DNA of 64,000 nucleotides from PALSA-1316 sp964499365. Its GTDB lineage: Bacteria > Nitrospirota > Thermodesulfovibrionia > Thermodesulfovibrionales > UBA6898. Below the pieces are notes generated by a model. It saw only the letters and a list, made by a program, of their open reading frames with translations. It was not told where the DNA came from and did no database searches. How positions within the stretch are numbered: the stretch's first letter is position 1; each line of letters starts with the position of its first letter. A program made the translations under genes and the position numbers. Of this stretch, positions 1 through 9,806 are shown piece after piece. The DNA is taken from assembly GCA_964499365.1 (NCBI GenBank), contig CAZCKU010000002.1, positions 124,001 through 188,000 of the forward strand, in the 5' to 3' direction.

Positions 1-690
1 GTTGGACAGGTCGGTGAGGACCTGCAGCCAGAAGTTGGCCCCTTCGGCCTCTGAGATGTAGACACCCAGCACATCCTTGATCCCACGGACATTCAGACCG
101 AGAATCGTATATACAGCCCTGGAGACGATCTTGCCCTCGTCACGAACCTTATAGTGGATGGCATCCATCCAGACAAAGGGATAGACCTCCTCAAGGGGCC
201 GGGCCTGCCATTCTCTGACGATCGGCAGTATGTTGTCGGTAACTGAACTGAGGGTCGCCGGAGAGATCTCAATCCCATACATTTCCTCCATATGACTGGC
301 GATGTCTGTATAGCTCATACCAAGACCATAGAGTGCTATGATCTTGTCATCGAAGGATTTGCCGAGGGTGGTCTGTCGCTTCTTTACCAGTTCAGGCTCA
401 AACGTGGCATTTCTATCCCGAGGGGTATCAAGTTCAAAGGAGCCATAGTCGGACCGCACATTCTTCGAGCTCTTGCCGTTTTTCCGGTTCCTGGTCTCCG
501 GGGCCTCTGCATCAAGGTGTGCTTCTACTTCCCCTTTGAGGGCTGCCTCCACTATGCGCTTGATCAGCGGCATCATGACCCCGTCTTTGCCGCTTAGGGG
601 CTTGCCAGCCTTCAGCTTCTTGATTGCTTCTTTCTGAAAGACCTCAAAATCAAAATCAGGTGGTATGAACTTCTTGCTGTCCTCTTCCAT
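1..690 (-). CDS. IS256-family transposase, partial
   Basis: An uninterrupted frame of 230 codons runs from ATG at 690 off the left edge. A GGAGG ribosome site lies just upstream. The reading starts MEEDSKKFIPPDF and contains the family signature: the helical N-terminal part, then RNRKNGKSSKNVRS, then the GLGMSYTDIASHMEEMYG stretch, then the first catalytic Asp in PFVWMDAIHYKVR, followed by a GLNVRGIKDVLGVYI strand. Those blocks and their order are typical of mutator/IS256 DDE transposases, which move the element by cut-and-paste or copy routes. The rest of the DDE core lies outside the window, so I cannot say whether the gene is intact. GC is higher than in the host region beside it. Confidence 0.93.
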   Translation of the reverse strand, partial: MEEDSKKFIPPDFDFEVFQKEAIKKLKAGKPLSGKDGVMMPLIKRIVEAALKGEVEAHLDAEAPETRNRKNGKSSKNVRSDYGSFELDTPRDRNATFEPELVKKRQTTLGKSFDDKIIALYGLGMSYTDIASHMEEMYGIEISPATLSSVTDNILPIVREWQARPLEEVYPFVWMDAIHYKVRDEGKIVSRAVYTILGLNVRGIKDVLGVYISEAEGANFWLQVLTDLSN

Positions 691-760
691 GCAATCCTCC
701 TGTTATATTGTAGCCAATATGGCTACTCAGTTGGATTGACACAGTTTATCTAATAGACCC
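1..760 (-). mobile_element. IS256-family insertion sequence, 5' end only (continues beyond window)
   Basis: The left edge carries the upstream end of an IS256/mutator-type element whose transposase starts at 690. The outer end is inferred, not measured: it lies between the transposase start and the point near 755-765 where the neighbouring XRE gene loses homology. A 7-bp inverted repeat with a 3-nt loop (710-726) lies in the leader. The opposite end and any target-site duplication are outside the window. Confidence 0.75.
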
Positions 761-947
761 TCTTGTGCAGAATAATGGCGGTAGGATTTTTTTCGCCGCG
801 CTCCAATTCTCCAATATATTTTGGATTGACGCCCGCAATGTCGCCAAGCCGTTCCTGTGTCAAATGTCTCTCGACTCTGTAAGTCCTTATCGCCTTACCC
901 AGAGCGTTCAAGAATTCTACCTCTCCAGACCTTCTCTTCATCTTCAT
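750..947 (-). pseudogene. XRE-family helix-turn-helix regulator, truncated by the IS
   Basis: From the start near 947 the frame reads MKMKRRSGEVEFLNALGKAI, then a clear Cro/CI-type helix-turn-helix (RTYRVERHLTQERLGDIAGV, then NPKYIGELERGEKNPT). The family normally continues with a further helix after NPT. Here the frame becomes AIILHKRVY and stops at 750, inside the probable IS terminus. The DNA-binding domain is therefore almost complete but the C-terminus is lost. An alternative in-frame start at 977 adds ten hydrophobic residues and is less likely. Residual DNA binding is possible; the natural target is unknown. Confidence 0.75.
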
Positions 948-1046
948 CACGATATAAAAGACGAAGAAATAGTGCAATTTGTTGATTTTCAGAAAGGTCC
1001 TTGGCTAACTCCCCGTAAATAAATCAAATACAATTCAGTAAGGTGT

Positions 1047-2456
1047 CTAATAGATATCTTTTTCCAATAATCTCAATACAAGCTTCCCAGCACCGCTTTT
1101 CAATAATATGCCATTAATGGCGTCCCTGGCATCTTTGCTTTGCTCCGTTATAGTGCTGTTTTTTTCAGTGATGCTAATGTCAGCCTTCACTGCCTTCTTT
1201 TTTGCTGAATACGCCTTTGAAGAGATTTTAACCACATGCTCAGTTGCAACGTCGCCACTGGGCTGCTGTTCGACCCGTATCTTTTGCGAGAGGCTGTCAA
1301 TATCGCTTATTATGACAATCTTTATACCCCTTTTAGAACATCTCTCAAGAAACTGATTCCATTCCTTCTGAGGATTTGTTGCTAAAGGAGGTCTTAGATC
1401 ACTCACATCGACTAATTCGTACATGCGGCTTTCCTGTAATGCCTGACTGATTAATCCGTCGTTAAGCCCACGGTTATTGGCAGCAAGGGAGTTCACTATT
1501 GCTATCTTCAATGGCTCCCTGAGCAAATCAATCCACTTCTTTGCATCGGTCGCCTCCTGACTTTTGGATCCGAGATCAACGACCCTTCTAAATTTTTCTA
1601 TAGCCATATCCTTCGCGCCTGTAAAGGTATAACACACTCCCAAGTAAAACAATGTTGATAGATCGTCATTATTAATGCTCTCAGCTTTCTCGAAAGAATA
1701 AAGGGCCTGATAATAATTTTTCTTCTCATACTGGAACTGGCCTTTTTGATAATAGTTCTGAAAAGCCTCAAAATTTGATATCTTCCGTCTGTTCCTTAAC
1801 GTTGCCACACTCTTTATTTCAAGAAGCGAATAGAGTTCCTTCGGAGGGCGTGCGTTAAAATCATCAATAATTTTAACAGCAGCGGCGAACGCGGCTTGAT
1901 AGCCTGTCTTGCCCACCTCTTCCATGCCGCCAAGAAAAGCGCCCACGAAATTAAGCTCGTTGCTTCTGCTTTCCCCCATTGCTTCATCATGCCATAAAAC
2001 TTTTCCGCCCAAATCATAAGCGGTTATTTTTATTTTGGCCTTTCCTTCTATATATCCTGACAATGTTCCAACTGCATTGCCATAACAATAAAGTATCTCT
2101 GGAACAACTACAGCTTCGACATCCGGTTTGTATTTGTCGTTATATGGAGGAAGGGAATTTACGGTGACGGCGTCCTCGAACATCGCTGAAGCCATTTGCA
2201 AAGATATAGGCGGTAAATATTCTCCTACATTCATTTGGAAGGTCATTCCCATTTTTTGCTGCTTATAGACATATTGCTTTAGGTCATCGCTAAGGTACAT
2301 ACCAACCTTAACAGGTATCTTCTTTGTTCTGGGCAAAGCCTGACTCATGTCCTTCGTAGGATCAACTGCAAGAGGGACATTATGAACACATCCTGCAAGC
2401 ACAAAACTCAGAAGTAAGACTTTAATCAAAATGCTGAACCTATATTTATATAACAT
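1047..2456 (-). CDS. TPR-containing lipoprotein
   Basis: The protein is about 469 residues. I chose the ATG at 2456 because GGAGGT lies directly ahead of it; an upstream ATG at 2468 gives four more residues. A basic N-terminus and hydrophobic stretch end in the lipobox LAGC, so it should be exported and lipid-anchored. A beta-rich segment (about 35-210) precedes one or two tetratricopeptide repeats (about 235-315, e.g. YYQALYSFEKAESINN). The C-terminal part (KIAIVNSLAANNRGL onward) resembles the nucleotide-binding-like fold of envelope lipoproteins that modulate penicillin-binding proteins, but I would not insist on it. It is the last gene of the leftward series and starts 13 nt after the upstream stop. 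Confidence 0.8.
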   Translation of the reverse strand: MLYKYRFSILIKVLLLSFVLAGCVHNVPLAVDPTKDMSQALPRTKKIPVKVGMYLSDDLKQYVYKQQKMGMTFQMNVGEYLPPISLQMASAMFEDAVTVNSLPPYNDKYKPDVEAVVVPEILYCYGNAVGTLSGYIEGKAKIKITAYDLGGKVLWHDEAMGESRSNELNFVGAFLGGMEEVGKTGYQAAFAAAVKIIDDFNARPPKELYSLLEIKSVATLRNRRKISNFEAFQNYYQKGQFQYEKKNYYQALYSFEKAESINNDDLSTLFYLGVCYTFTGAKDMAIEKFRRVVDLGSKSQEATDAKKWIDLLREPLKIAIVNSLAANNRGLNDGLISQALQESRMYELVDVSDLRPPLATNPQKEWNQFLERCSKRGIKIVIISDIDSLSQKIRVEQQPSGDVATEHVVKISSKAYSAKKKAVKADISITEKNSTITEQSKDARDAINGILLKSGAGKLVLRLLEKDIY

Positions 2457-2468
2457 AGCCACCTCCAT

Positions 2469-4373
2469 TTATAAATCATCCCGCGAATGCGGTGCAAAGC
2501 TTTTCTTTTCAACTTTCGTCGGCTCCTGGTCTTTAATTGTATCAGGTGGCACCGATTGCGGTTTCGGCCTCGCCACCGGTGCAGGCTGTTTATGTTTTAG
2601 TTCGGTTGTACGCTGGGGACTGTCAACAGCTGTCGGAACAGGCTGTTGAATTGGTTGTTCTACAATAGGTTGTTGTCCTGTGGGGTTAGGCCGCTCAACC
2701 GGCTTTTGCAGTTGTGCTGGTTGCGGTTTTTGTAATATATCTTTCCCCTCCTGATCAGAAGTTTTGCTCAAGTACGATTTCAGGAAAAAGGCGGCTACGA
2801 CAAGGACAAGAACTATCACGCCGATAATTACAAATTTCATGTAGCTTCTTTCTGAGCCTTTGATTTCAGGCTGAGCAACAGCTACAGAAGGACTAAAATG
2901 TTTCTTTTGCGCAGGGGTCTCGGGCGCAAGCGTTTTTGCTGTAACCTTCAGATTCATTGCAGAGAGCAATTTATCCAATATAGCTAAAGCATCTTTAGCC
3001 TTTTGGACGCTTGATTCATCCATATCGTCCAATATGTCGCAATCGATAGTCTTATTGTAATAGGATAAAATTACATCAAAATCGTCAGGATCCTTTTCTT
3101 TGTGTAATACAGCTAACTCAAGATAAATTACAGGTGAACAGAGCTGCTTTAAGAGCATTTCTTTCGCATGCAAGTAAGATAAGCCCTCTTCAATTCCAGA
3201 CAGTTTTTTGGTCTCTCTGGCCTTCAGTATGTATGCGGCGCAGACACTCCGGCAAAGCAGCCTAACTGAATCACTACTGAATATCTCTTCATAATTCCTC
3301 GCTAAGGATAAGGCATAATCATACTTCTCGACAGCCTTGTTAAGATCATCCAAGCTCGCCAACTGAATACCTATGGATATGTGGCTGAATACTTCATCTT
3401 TAAGTGGCAACCCTAAGGCTAAAGCCTTGTTCAACAGTTCCATTTTAGTCTCTTCACTACCCTGACCTGAGGCAGCCAAACGCAGATACTGCTCGAAGAG
3501 CTCACCCCCATTATGGCGAGTTTCAGCAATCTTGGGCAGTGGACATTCTGTGCCTTCCTCGTTCATCCTAACCGGCTCTATTACGGTGGCATGCTGCGCT
3601 GGAAGATTCTGACCCGTAACCTCGTTCTCGTGTCCTGTCGCAGTGTCTGCTTGTTTCTTTCGTTCGGTGATCGGCTCAGTGATCTCATAATATTCTGTCG
3701 GATAACCAGCAAACCGACTAAAATCGACCTGCCAAGGCGTTTTAGCCCATTTTATTTCACCGCCGATATTGAATACAAGTTGTGTTATAGCAGACTTTGC
3801 AGTGTCTCTAAAGCTCTTAAACTCGTCCTTAAGCGGCGACTTTTCGATCAATGTCTTGTAAATATAAGCGGCGACTTCATAATTCGATGCGGCTTCATTT
3901 ATTTCATCTTTCGATAGCGTTTTCTTTGCCTCAGAAATATTCCCTATAAGCCCCCTCGTTAAGGCATAACCCAGATTAAAGTGAATCATCATTCGTTTTT
4001 CATAAGCCAAGACGTTCATTTTCAAGCATTGCTTTAATAGATTGACAGACTGATTAAAATCACCTTGATTCGCCACCTTTACAGCATTGTTGAATAAATC
4101 AGCAAAGCTATCCTCTTTTAATTCTGGCGCGGGCTGTTCTGTTTGCTTCCTATCAAGATCTATCTGTTCATGTTTTAAGGACGCTTTCTCTTCTACCCGA
4201 TCAAGTTGTTTTCCGCATGTTTTACAGAATTTGAAATCCATCTGATTTGCTGTTGCACACTTATCACATATTAAAATGTCTTCTTTATTCTCTTGGTCAA
4301 GAGAAATACCACATCTGAGGCAATATTTCTTATCATCGCCATATTCCTGCTCGCACTTTGTGCATTTTTTCAT
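2469..4373 (-). CDS. Zinc-ribbon membrane protein with proline-rich tail
   Basis: About 634 residues starting MKKCTKC at 4373; this ATG overlaps the upstream stop as ATGA, which argues for translational coupling and against the longer frame from 4406. Two short zinc ribbons open the protein (CTKC/YCLRC and CDKC/FCKTC). A long helical region with TPR-like spacing follows. One membrane helix lies near residues 515-535 (MKFVIIGVIVLVLVVAAFFL), and the exported tail is rich in Pro and Gln. The N-terminal ribbons should be cytoplasmic and the tail periplasmic or surface-facing. It belongs to the same architectural class as the next gene upstream. Function unknown; a scaffold or sensor in the signalling island is an inference. 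Confidence 0.82.
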   Translation of the reverse strand: MKKCTKCEQEYGDDKKYCLRCGISLDQENKEDILICDKCATANQMDFKFCKTCGKQLDRVEEKASLKHEQIDLDRKQTEQPAPELKEDSFADLFNNAVKVANQGDFNQSVNLLKQCLKMNVLAYEKRMMIHFNLGYALTRGLIGNISEAKKTLSKDEINEAASNYEVAAYIYKTLIEKSPLKDEFKSFRDTAKSAITQLVFNIGGEIKWAKTPWQVDFSRFAGYPTEYYEITEPITERKKQADTATGHENEVTGQNLPAQHATVIEPVRMNEEGTECPLPKIAETRHNGGELFEQYLRLAASGQGSEETKMELLNKALALGLPLKDEVFSHISIGIQLASLDDLNKAVEKYDYALSLARNYEEIFSSDSVRLLCRSVCAAYILKARETKKLSGIEEGLSYLHAKEMLLKQLCSPVIYLELAVLHKEKDPDDFDVILSYYNKTIDCDILDDMDESSVQKAKDALAILDKLLSAMNLKVTAKTLAPETPAQKKHFSPSVAVAQPEIKGSERSYMKFVIIGVIVLVLVVAAFFLKSYLSKTSDQEGKDILQKPQPAQLQKPVERPNPTGQQPIVEQPIQQPVPTAVDSPQRTTELKHKQPAPVARPKPQSVPPDTIKDQEPTKVEKKSFAPHSRDDL

Positions 4374-6586
4374 GACAGCACCACTCTTGCTCCACAGTAG
4401 CCGCAAAAAACAGAATCTGCAGGGATTTTCTTATTGCAAGTCGGATAAGAACAATGCATGTTTTTATTAGCATCGGAAGTCGCCGTTGTTTGATAGGCTG
4501 ACCGAACAGCCGAATCTTTTTCTTTGTCTGTAATCTCATGGCTGTCAGTAATAAGAGGCACACTTGCTGGCGTTTCAACTGATTCTCTCTTATCATCATG
4601 ACTTTGGACAGTTTCGGGCTCCTTATTCTTAGACTCAGCAACTGCTGGTTCATTCTGTATATGATCGATAATCTCCTGAGCCTGTTCTGCTATATTAGGT
4701 TCAGGATTGAGTGTCAATGAGAGTTGAGCTTCTTTTAAAGCTTCCGTCTCATTGCCTAATGCCATATGAGCTTCAGCGAGCATTTTATGCATCGTAGCAT
4801 TCTGAGGCTCTAATGAAAACGCGTGGTTAAGCTGGGGCAACGCGTCGGCGTACATTCCCATGTTGATATAGCATCGGCTCATCCCCAAATATGCATTGGT
4901 ATTTTCCGGTGAGGCTTGCAATACTTCCCTGAACAGTTTGAGAGCCTTATCAAAATCATCCAGCATAGCCAAACAATACGCGAGATCCATTTTGAGTCCC
5001 GAATCATTAGGATCATATTGCATCGCGGTGCTATATGCATTTACTGCCTTATCATAGTCTCCGATGCCTTCGTAAGCATCTCCCAATGCTGAATGGAGCA
5101 CTTTCTGTCCTTCACTATCTTTTCCCCCTACTTTTGCATTTTCCAGTTCAAAAACAGCTTTACCATACTCTCGTGATTGAAGATATTTTAGCCCCAAACC
5201 CAAACAGGTGAAATTATGAAAAAACAAACCATAGAGTTTCTCAGATGGCCATCCAAATACATACCACGGGATCGTAAATAATGGCATCGTAAGCAGTCCA
5301 GAATATGGAATTTTATGTACCTTATCAAGAATCCAGTTAAGAGGACCCCCAACAGCACCCAAAGCATAAACATAAATGGCCATTGTTAACACTACGGACA
5401 GCACATTGGACAATCTTTCATGTCCCAAGGAAACAATTATTAAGCCAACTACAATACTCCAGCCCATATATACGGGGATTCTTAGTCGTACGTCACTAAC
5501 TCTAAACCATAATAAAGTAGTTCGGACAAACTCATTGTTTAAAAGTTCTTTGTGTTTTCCCGCCGCAATAGAGTCCTTTACCATTCTTGATTTAGACAGT
5601 AATGTGGAAGATATATCCCCCGCAGTCTTCTTCAGGTCCTTTGTAATATTGGACGTCCTTGACAACTCTTCGATGCTGGATTCTTCTTGTTTAACAAATG
5701 ACGATTGAGTGCCTGCAATAGAGGTCCGTCCCTCTGACTGTCTTTTAATGTCCGGAGCCTTTTTCTTCCCAAAATCATCAATTATTTGAGATTTACCATC
5801 TTCAGACAACTGGACAATACAGAGCATCTCGTTTGTCTGTCCGGACTCATTTTTTGGACCAGTGGCTTCTTTGTATAAAACAACTTTTACGATGCGTTTG
5901 CCAGGTTCACCAAGCACTTTTGAGAAAATCATGGCAGAACCAACAGCTTCCGGATAATCGAAATAAACACTACCCAGCAGCGCCATTTCCTGTTCGGAAG
6001 GTGTAAATTGCTGATTCCATATATAAACGCGGTCATCGAGGTATTTGAGCTTCAGTTTACCGAGAATTGTCTGTACACGTCCCGGTCTATTTTGCTCAAG
6101 CACAGTTGCTACTGAATCAATATTCACCTCTATTTTTTCATCTATTTCACCTCTGAGTTGTTCCTTGCCTCTTGAATCAGCGGCAACCTTATAATCAATT
6201 AATGCCTGTTCAAGAAGATCAAGTGCTTCATTATTAAACTGGTCAGCATTAGGCTTGAACGATGACCATGCCTTCTTAAAATAGGCTCTTCCCCTTAAGA
6301 ATCTTAAAACAGCATCATCTTTGAGAGTTTCGTTATTCAACATCTCGGAGCTAATAGTAACGAATTGCTCTGGCTGGTCTTCGGAGAGTTCGTTCATTCT
6401 TGACCAATAGGCACTTTCATCTTTTTCAAATAAGCTTCTAAGCTCATAAGACAAAGTTGTTGTGTCAGTCTGAGACAAAGACGCGCTGCTCCGATTTTGC
6501 TCAGATACGGAAACAAATTTATTTCCGCATTCCAAACAAAATTTTGCCCCTTCAGGATTGTCTTGATTACATTTAGAACATTGCAT
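4370..6586 (-). CDS. TPR membrane protein with zinc ribbons at both ends
   Basis: 738 residues. The N-terminus is a zinc ribbon (MQCSKCNQDNPEGAKFCLEC) and the C-terminus another (CSYPTCNKKIPADSVFCGYC). A hydrophobic region near 360-455 holds about three membrane segments. Several tetratricopeptide repeats follow (about 470-650), with classic repeats such as GDYDKAVNAYSTAMQYDPND and GMYADALPQLNHAFSLEPQN. TPR arrays bind protein partners; the paired ribbons are typical of bacterial signalling and secretion-associated membrane proteins. The gene is followed by an ATGA overlap into the next one. No enzyme domain is visible. It lies directly downstream of the seven-paralog array. Confidence 0.85.
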   Translation of the reverse strand: MQCSKCNQDNPEGAKFCLECGNKFVSVSEQNRSSASLSQTDTTTLSYELRSLFEKDESAYWSRMNELSEDQPEQFVTISSEMLNNETLKDDAVLRFLRGRAYFKKAWSSFKPNADQFNNEALDLLEQALIDYKVAADSRGKEQLRGEIDEKIEVNIDSVATVLEQNRPGRVQTILGKLKLKYLDDRVYIWNQQFTPSEQEMALLGSVYFDYPEAVGSAMIFSKVLGEPGKRIVKVVLYKEATGPKNESGQTNEMLCIVQLSEDGKSQIIDDFGKKKAPDIKRQSEGRTSIAGTQSSFVKQEESSIEELSRTSNITKDLKKTAGDISSTLLSKSRMVKDSIAAGKHKELLNNEFVRTTLLWFRVSDVRLRIPVYMGWSIVVGLIIVSLGHERLSNVLSVVLTMAIYVYALGAVGGPLNWILDKVHKIPYSGLLTMPLFTIPWYVFGWPSEKLYGLFFHNFTCLGLGLKYLQSREYGKAVFELENAKVGGKDSEGQKVLHSALGDAYEGIGDYDKAVNAYSTAMQYDPNDSGLKMDLAYCLAMLDDFDKALKLFREVLQASPENTNAYLGMSRCYINMGMYADALPQLNHAFSLEPQNATMHKMLAEAHMALGNETEALKEAQLSLTLNPEPNIAEQAQEIIDHIQNEPAVAESKNKEPETVQSHDDKRESVETPASVPLITDSHEITDKEKDSAVRSAYQTTATSDANKNMHCSYPTCNKKIPADSVFCGYCGARVVLS

Positions 6587-6621
6587 ATATTCCCTTCCTT
6601 ATACCTTCACCACGGTTAAAG

Positions 6622-8097
6622 TCATTCAAATCTATCCATCCCAGAAATTTTGGCATAATCTGAGCGCGCCAATCGAAGCCATCCGACGTCACCCTTGTGA
6701 TTATTAACTTTTACCCACAAAGAAGGAGCGTCATCGTATTTTTTGATCCAGCTTCCCTTATTTATTTTGGAGTCAGGTTCCAACCAAAACATACTAATAC
6801 ATGCCATTTTGCCCTTGACCCAAATGTAACAATATCCTTCACCTGCATAACAAATGACCCCAATAATATCACCTCTTTTTAAGCCGCGTCGAGAAAAGAA
6901 GTCCGTATTTGGAGAACCATTTCCAATATCCGGATGAACATCCTCGTTTACTTTGGCAATGCCTATATGATCTACGTGGACATTACTGGTAATAGCAGTA
7001 ATGTCTTCATTCGGCATTATAGTATATGCTATCCTCGATGTATCGCCTTCGGATTGATAAGCAATCAGTTCCTCCTTAGCGGTCCATTTTCCCAAAAGAC
7101 CACCCTCAAATGGAAAAGTATCACGCACTACAGTAGGAGCTTTAGAAGCTTCCGCTAAAGTATTTAGATCTTCTCTTTCATTAGTAGTTGTGTTTGTTAT
7201 ATTCTTTCCCCCAATCGACATAATGAAAGACGGGGTAAAAACTAAGAGCATTCCAGCAATAGCAACAAGACCCGCATATCTGTAATTCTGACTTGTCTGT
7301 CCAGCAAAGGTTGTTTCTGATGTCGAAACATTATTACTTTGTCGATTGTCTGCTGATTCTGATAATGGAATCGAATATTTTGTTATTAACTGTATAATAT
7401 CGGCATCAATATTCGTCTTTCTGTCTCTTATGCTTTCTTCTATTCCTCTCTTTTGAGTCTCAATTCCTTCTCTGGCAAAATTTATGAAGTGTCCTGTCAA
7501 TGTGCTCGTTCTAATTCTCCTATATCCATACGCCGCAATCGCCCCTATAATCAATCCAACCCGCCATCCGATATCCGCAGACCCACTTTCAGGTGCTCCA
7601 GAAACAATAGCCTCAACTATTTCAACTAATCCGCGTACTGGACCAGAAGCTTGGATAAATGAAAAGGAAGCTGCTATAGTCCCAATGACTGCGCCAACAA
7701 AACAGGCAATTACTGCAAAAACTATAAATGAATACGCCCTATCATCCGGTTTATTGAAAATCCTCTGTCGTTGCCCGACAATCTTTGCTTGCCACTGCTC
7801 GTCAACTGCCAAAAGTCTTTCCGCTCCATCCTTCTCTATCTCATCCATCGTTTGCTTCCTAAGAAGCTGAGTTAGCCTTTCCCGTTCTATAATCCCGGTA
7901 AGCTTTAGGAATCTATAGCACTTCTCACTCGGCTTAATATCTGCTGAAAGTACTTTGTCTATTTGTTCAGCAAGCTCCGGTTCGCCAAGACTGTCTCGAA
8001 TCCACTTGATTGATCCAGGAGGTAACTCGATGTCGCCAGTCATCAGCCAGCGCTGATAGCGATGCTCTGCCAGATCTTTTAATGTGTATATCTGCAC
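6622..8097 (-). CDS. Array paralog 7: conserved N-terminal/TM module with SH3-like C-terminus
   Basis: 491 residues, GTG start. This is the last of seven tandem paralogs. The shared part comprises a helical N-terminus (TLKDLAEHRYQRWL; then PSEKCYRFLKLTG; then a charged coiled coil), two close membrane segments (about 122-148 and 172-191), a cytoplasmic loop of about 80 residues with a conserved GIEESIRDRKTNID motif, and a third membrane segment near 272-290. That topology puts the N-terminus inside and the C-terminus outside. The unique C-terminal part ends in a small beta domain (KGSWIKKYDDAPSLWVKVNN, then GDVGWLRL) that looks like a bacterial SH3 domain, which usually binds peptides or cell-wall glycans. 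Assignment of that domain is moderate. Confidence 0.85.
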   Translation of the reverse strand: MQIYTLKDLAEHRYQRWLMTGDIELPPGSIKWIRDSLGEPELAEQIDKVLSADIKPSEKCYRFLKLTGIIERERLTQLLRKQTMDEIEKDGAERLLAVDEQWQAKIVGQRQRIFNKPDDRAYSFIVFAVIACFVGAVIGTIAASFSFIQASGPVRGLVEIVEAIVSGAPESGSADIGWRVGLIIGAIAAYGYRRIRTSTLTGHFINFAREGIETQKRGIEESIRDRKTNIDADIIQLITKYSIPLSESADNRQSNNVSTSETTFAGQTSQNYRYAGLVAIAGMLLVFTPSFIMSIGGKNITNTTTNEREDLNTLAEASKAPTVVRDTFPFEGGLLGKWTAKEELIAYQSEGDTSRIAYTIMPNEDITAITSNVHVDHIGIAKVNEDVHPDIGNGSPNTDFFSRRGLKRGDIIGVICYAGEGYCYIWVKGKMACISMFWLEPDSKINKGSWIKKYDDAPSLWVKVNNHKGDVGWLRLARSDYAKISGMDRFE

Positions 8098-8175
8098 TTC
8101 TCTATTTTCCTATCAATTCAACTGATATATTAAACGCAAAAGGGTCACCGTATCTCTTTTCCAGGTCTGATCGTG

Positions 8176-9567
8176 TCATTTCGAAAGCATAACAATAGCT
8201 GCCGGACATATACCCCCATCACAACCTGTATTTTTGCATTTGTCGAAATATACCTTGTCAGAGTTCCTTATATAAACCCTGACTTTACTGTATGCGTTCT
8301 TTAATTTGTTGTATCCATCCAAAAAGTCAATCTTATTGTCGTCAATATCGAAGTAAATGGCGCTGGTACTAGAGCACGAAAAAAAGTCATATTTTTGACC
8401 TTGCTCATCTTGCAGACCAAAGCCCCAGAAAGTTCCTGACCCTTGCATTTCTGACTTCTCAGTAACAGTTCCCTCAAGCATAAACGTATCTTGCTTCAAG
8501 TTGCCAGTATGCTGATAGATTTTGGCTTTATAAGCAAACACCCAAGATTTCGTAGCGTGACTCAATTGATCGGCTAAATTGGGATATGCCCTTTCAAGTT
8601 CATCCATCTTCAGAGAAGCTAATTTATAGTTTCCTCTCTTGATTTCGTTTCCAATTTCATCAAGGCGCTTCGATATCATCTGGTCAAATTGACCTGAATC
8701 CATACTATTAGTGGAGGCTTGAGTTGGAGCAGGGACCAGCTCCGGAGATCGGCCACTAATGGGAAACAGATAAGACGGACTAATAATAGATAAGAGGCCT
8801 AAACTGGCAATAACCCCTGCATACCTATATTTCAGACTATTCTTTCCGCCTACAGGTATTTTCGACCTATAGACATTACTGCTTTTTGGATCGACTGACG
8901 ATGCCATCAGTGGAAGCGAAAACGTTTGAAGGAGCTGTCGAATATCAGAATCAAGATTCGCCTTTCTGTCTCTAATGCTTTCTTCTATGCCTCTTTTCTG
9001 AGACTCAGTCCCGCCACTAGCTGAATTTATAAACTGCTCTGTCAGTGTGCTCGCCCTGGTCTTTCTGTATCCGTAGGCAACTGTGGCTCCGATTAGCACT
9101 CCAACCCGCCATCCTAAATCCACAGACACGCTATCTGAAACACGACCAACAATCGCGCCGATGAAGCCGCCAATTATAGCGACAAATACTACAAACCAGA
9201 AAAATGAAAACGAAGTATCATCGTGCTTATTGAATATTTTCTGTCTCTGTTCATCTACTCTTGCCCGCCATTGTTCATCAACTTCAAGAAGGCTTTGCTC
9301 CCTCTCAGCTTCCAATTCGTCCAGTATCTGCTTTCTGAGAAGCTTAATGATTCTCTCCCGCTCAATTACTCCGGTCAGCTTCAAAAACCGGTAGCATTTT
9401 TCACTCGGTTTTATTGCTGCCGAAAATATCTCGTCAATCTGCATAGCCATCCCAGCTTCTCCAAGGCTGTCTCTTATCCACTTAATTGCCCCGGAGGGTA
9501 AGTCCGTTTGGTCTTTAGATAGCCACTGCTGATAGCAGTGCTCAGCCAGATCTTTTAATGTATTCAT
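8176..9567 (-). CDS. Array paralog 6: conserved module with repeated C-terminal domain
   Basis: 463 residues, ATG start with AGGAG about 15 nt upstream. It has the shared N-terminal module and three membrane segments described for the array (third segment near YAGVIASLGLLSIISPSYLF). After a short linker the exported part begins FDQMISKRLDEIGNEIKRGN and ends with a Cys-containing beta-rich domain (KNTGCDGGICPAAIVML). This C-terminal domain is shared with paralog 3 (12658-14073), and 87 bp of it are identical at DNA level. The domain is unknown to me; its pattern of VEGTV-type strands and an ending in PAGIVMF/PAAIVML is shared by both copies. A 78-nt gap separates it from paralog 7. Confidence 0.83.
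   Translation of the reverse strand: MNTLKDLAEHCYQQWLSKDQTDLPSGAIKWIRDSLGEAGMAMQIDEIFSAAIKPSEKCYRFLKLTGVIERERIIKLLRKQILDELEAEREQSLLEVDEQWRARVDEQRQKIFNKHDDTSFSFFWFVVFVAIIGGFIGAIVGRVSDSVSVDLGWRVGVLIGATVAYGYRKTRASTLTEQFINSASGGTESQKRGIEESIRDRKANLDSDIRQLLQTFSLPLMASSVDPKSSNVYRSKIPVGGKNSLKYRYAGVIASLGLLSIISPSYLFPISGRSPELVPAPTQASTNSMDSGQFDQMISKRLDEIGNEIKRGNYKLASLKMDELERAYPNLADQLSHATKSWVFAYKAKIYQHTGNLKQDTFMLEGTVTEKSEMQGSGTFWGFGLQDEQGQKYDFFSCSSTSAIYFDIDDNKIDFLDGYNKLKNAYSKVRVYIRNSDKVYFDKCKNTGCDGGICPAAIVMLSK
8605..8691. repeat. 87-bp repeat, copy A (identical to 13063-13149)
   Basis: Base-by-base comparison shows identity between 8605-8691 and 13063-13149 (offset 4458). It encodes the start of the shared exported domain of paralogs 6 and 3. 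Flanks diverge, which is what local gene conversion or a recent domain swap would leave. Confidence 0.9.
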
Positions 9568-9806
9568 CTGTAAGCCTTCATTCTCCTGTTGCGTAATTTG
9601 TCTCCGACATTTTCAAGGGAGGGCCAACCTCACGCCGAATTATGATCTATTGCGCTGCTGTCAATAACACCTAAACAATATTAATGTTTCCGTGATGGCA
9701 TAGCTTAAAATTGTTACGCCATCATTTGATTTTAAAAATCAGCATATCATCTCTTTACGATTACTCGCGACGATTACTCGCCATTATGACCCAATTGCCA
9801 AATAAC

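Noticed and set aside
9693..9724. 7-bp inverted repeat (TGATGGC/GCCATCA) between paralogs 5 and 6
   Set aside because: Short stem, 18-nt loop and no U-tract; not enough for a terminator call.
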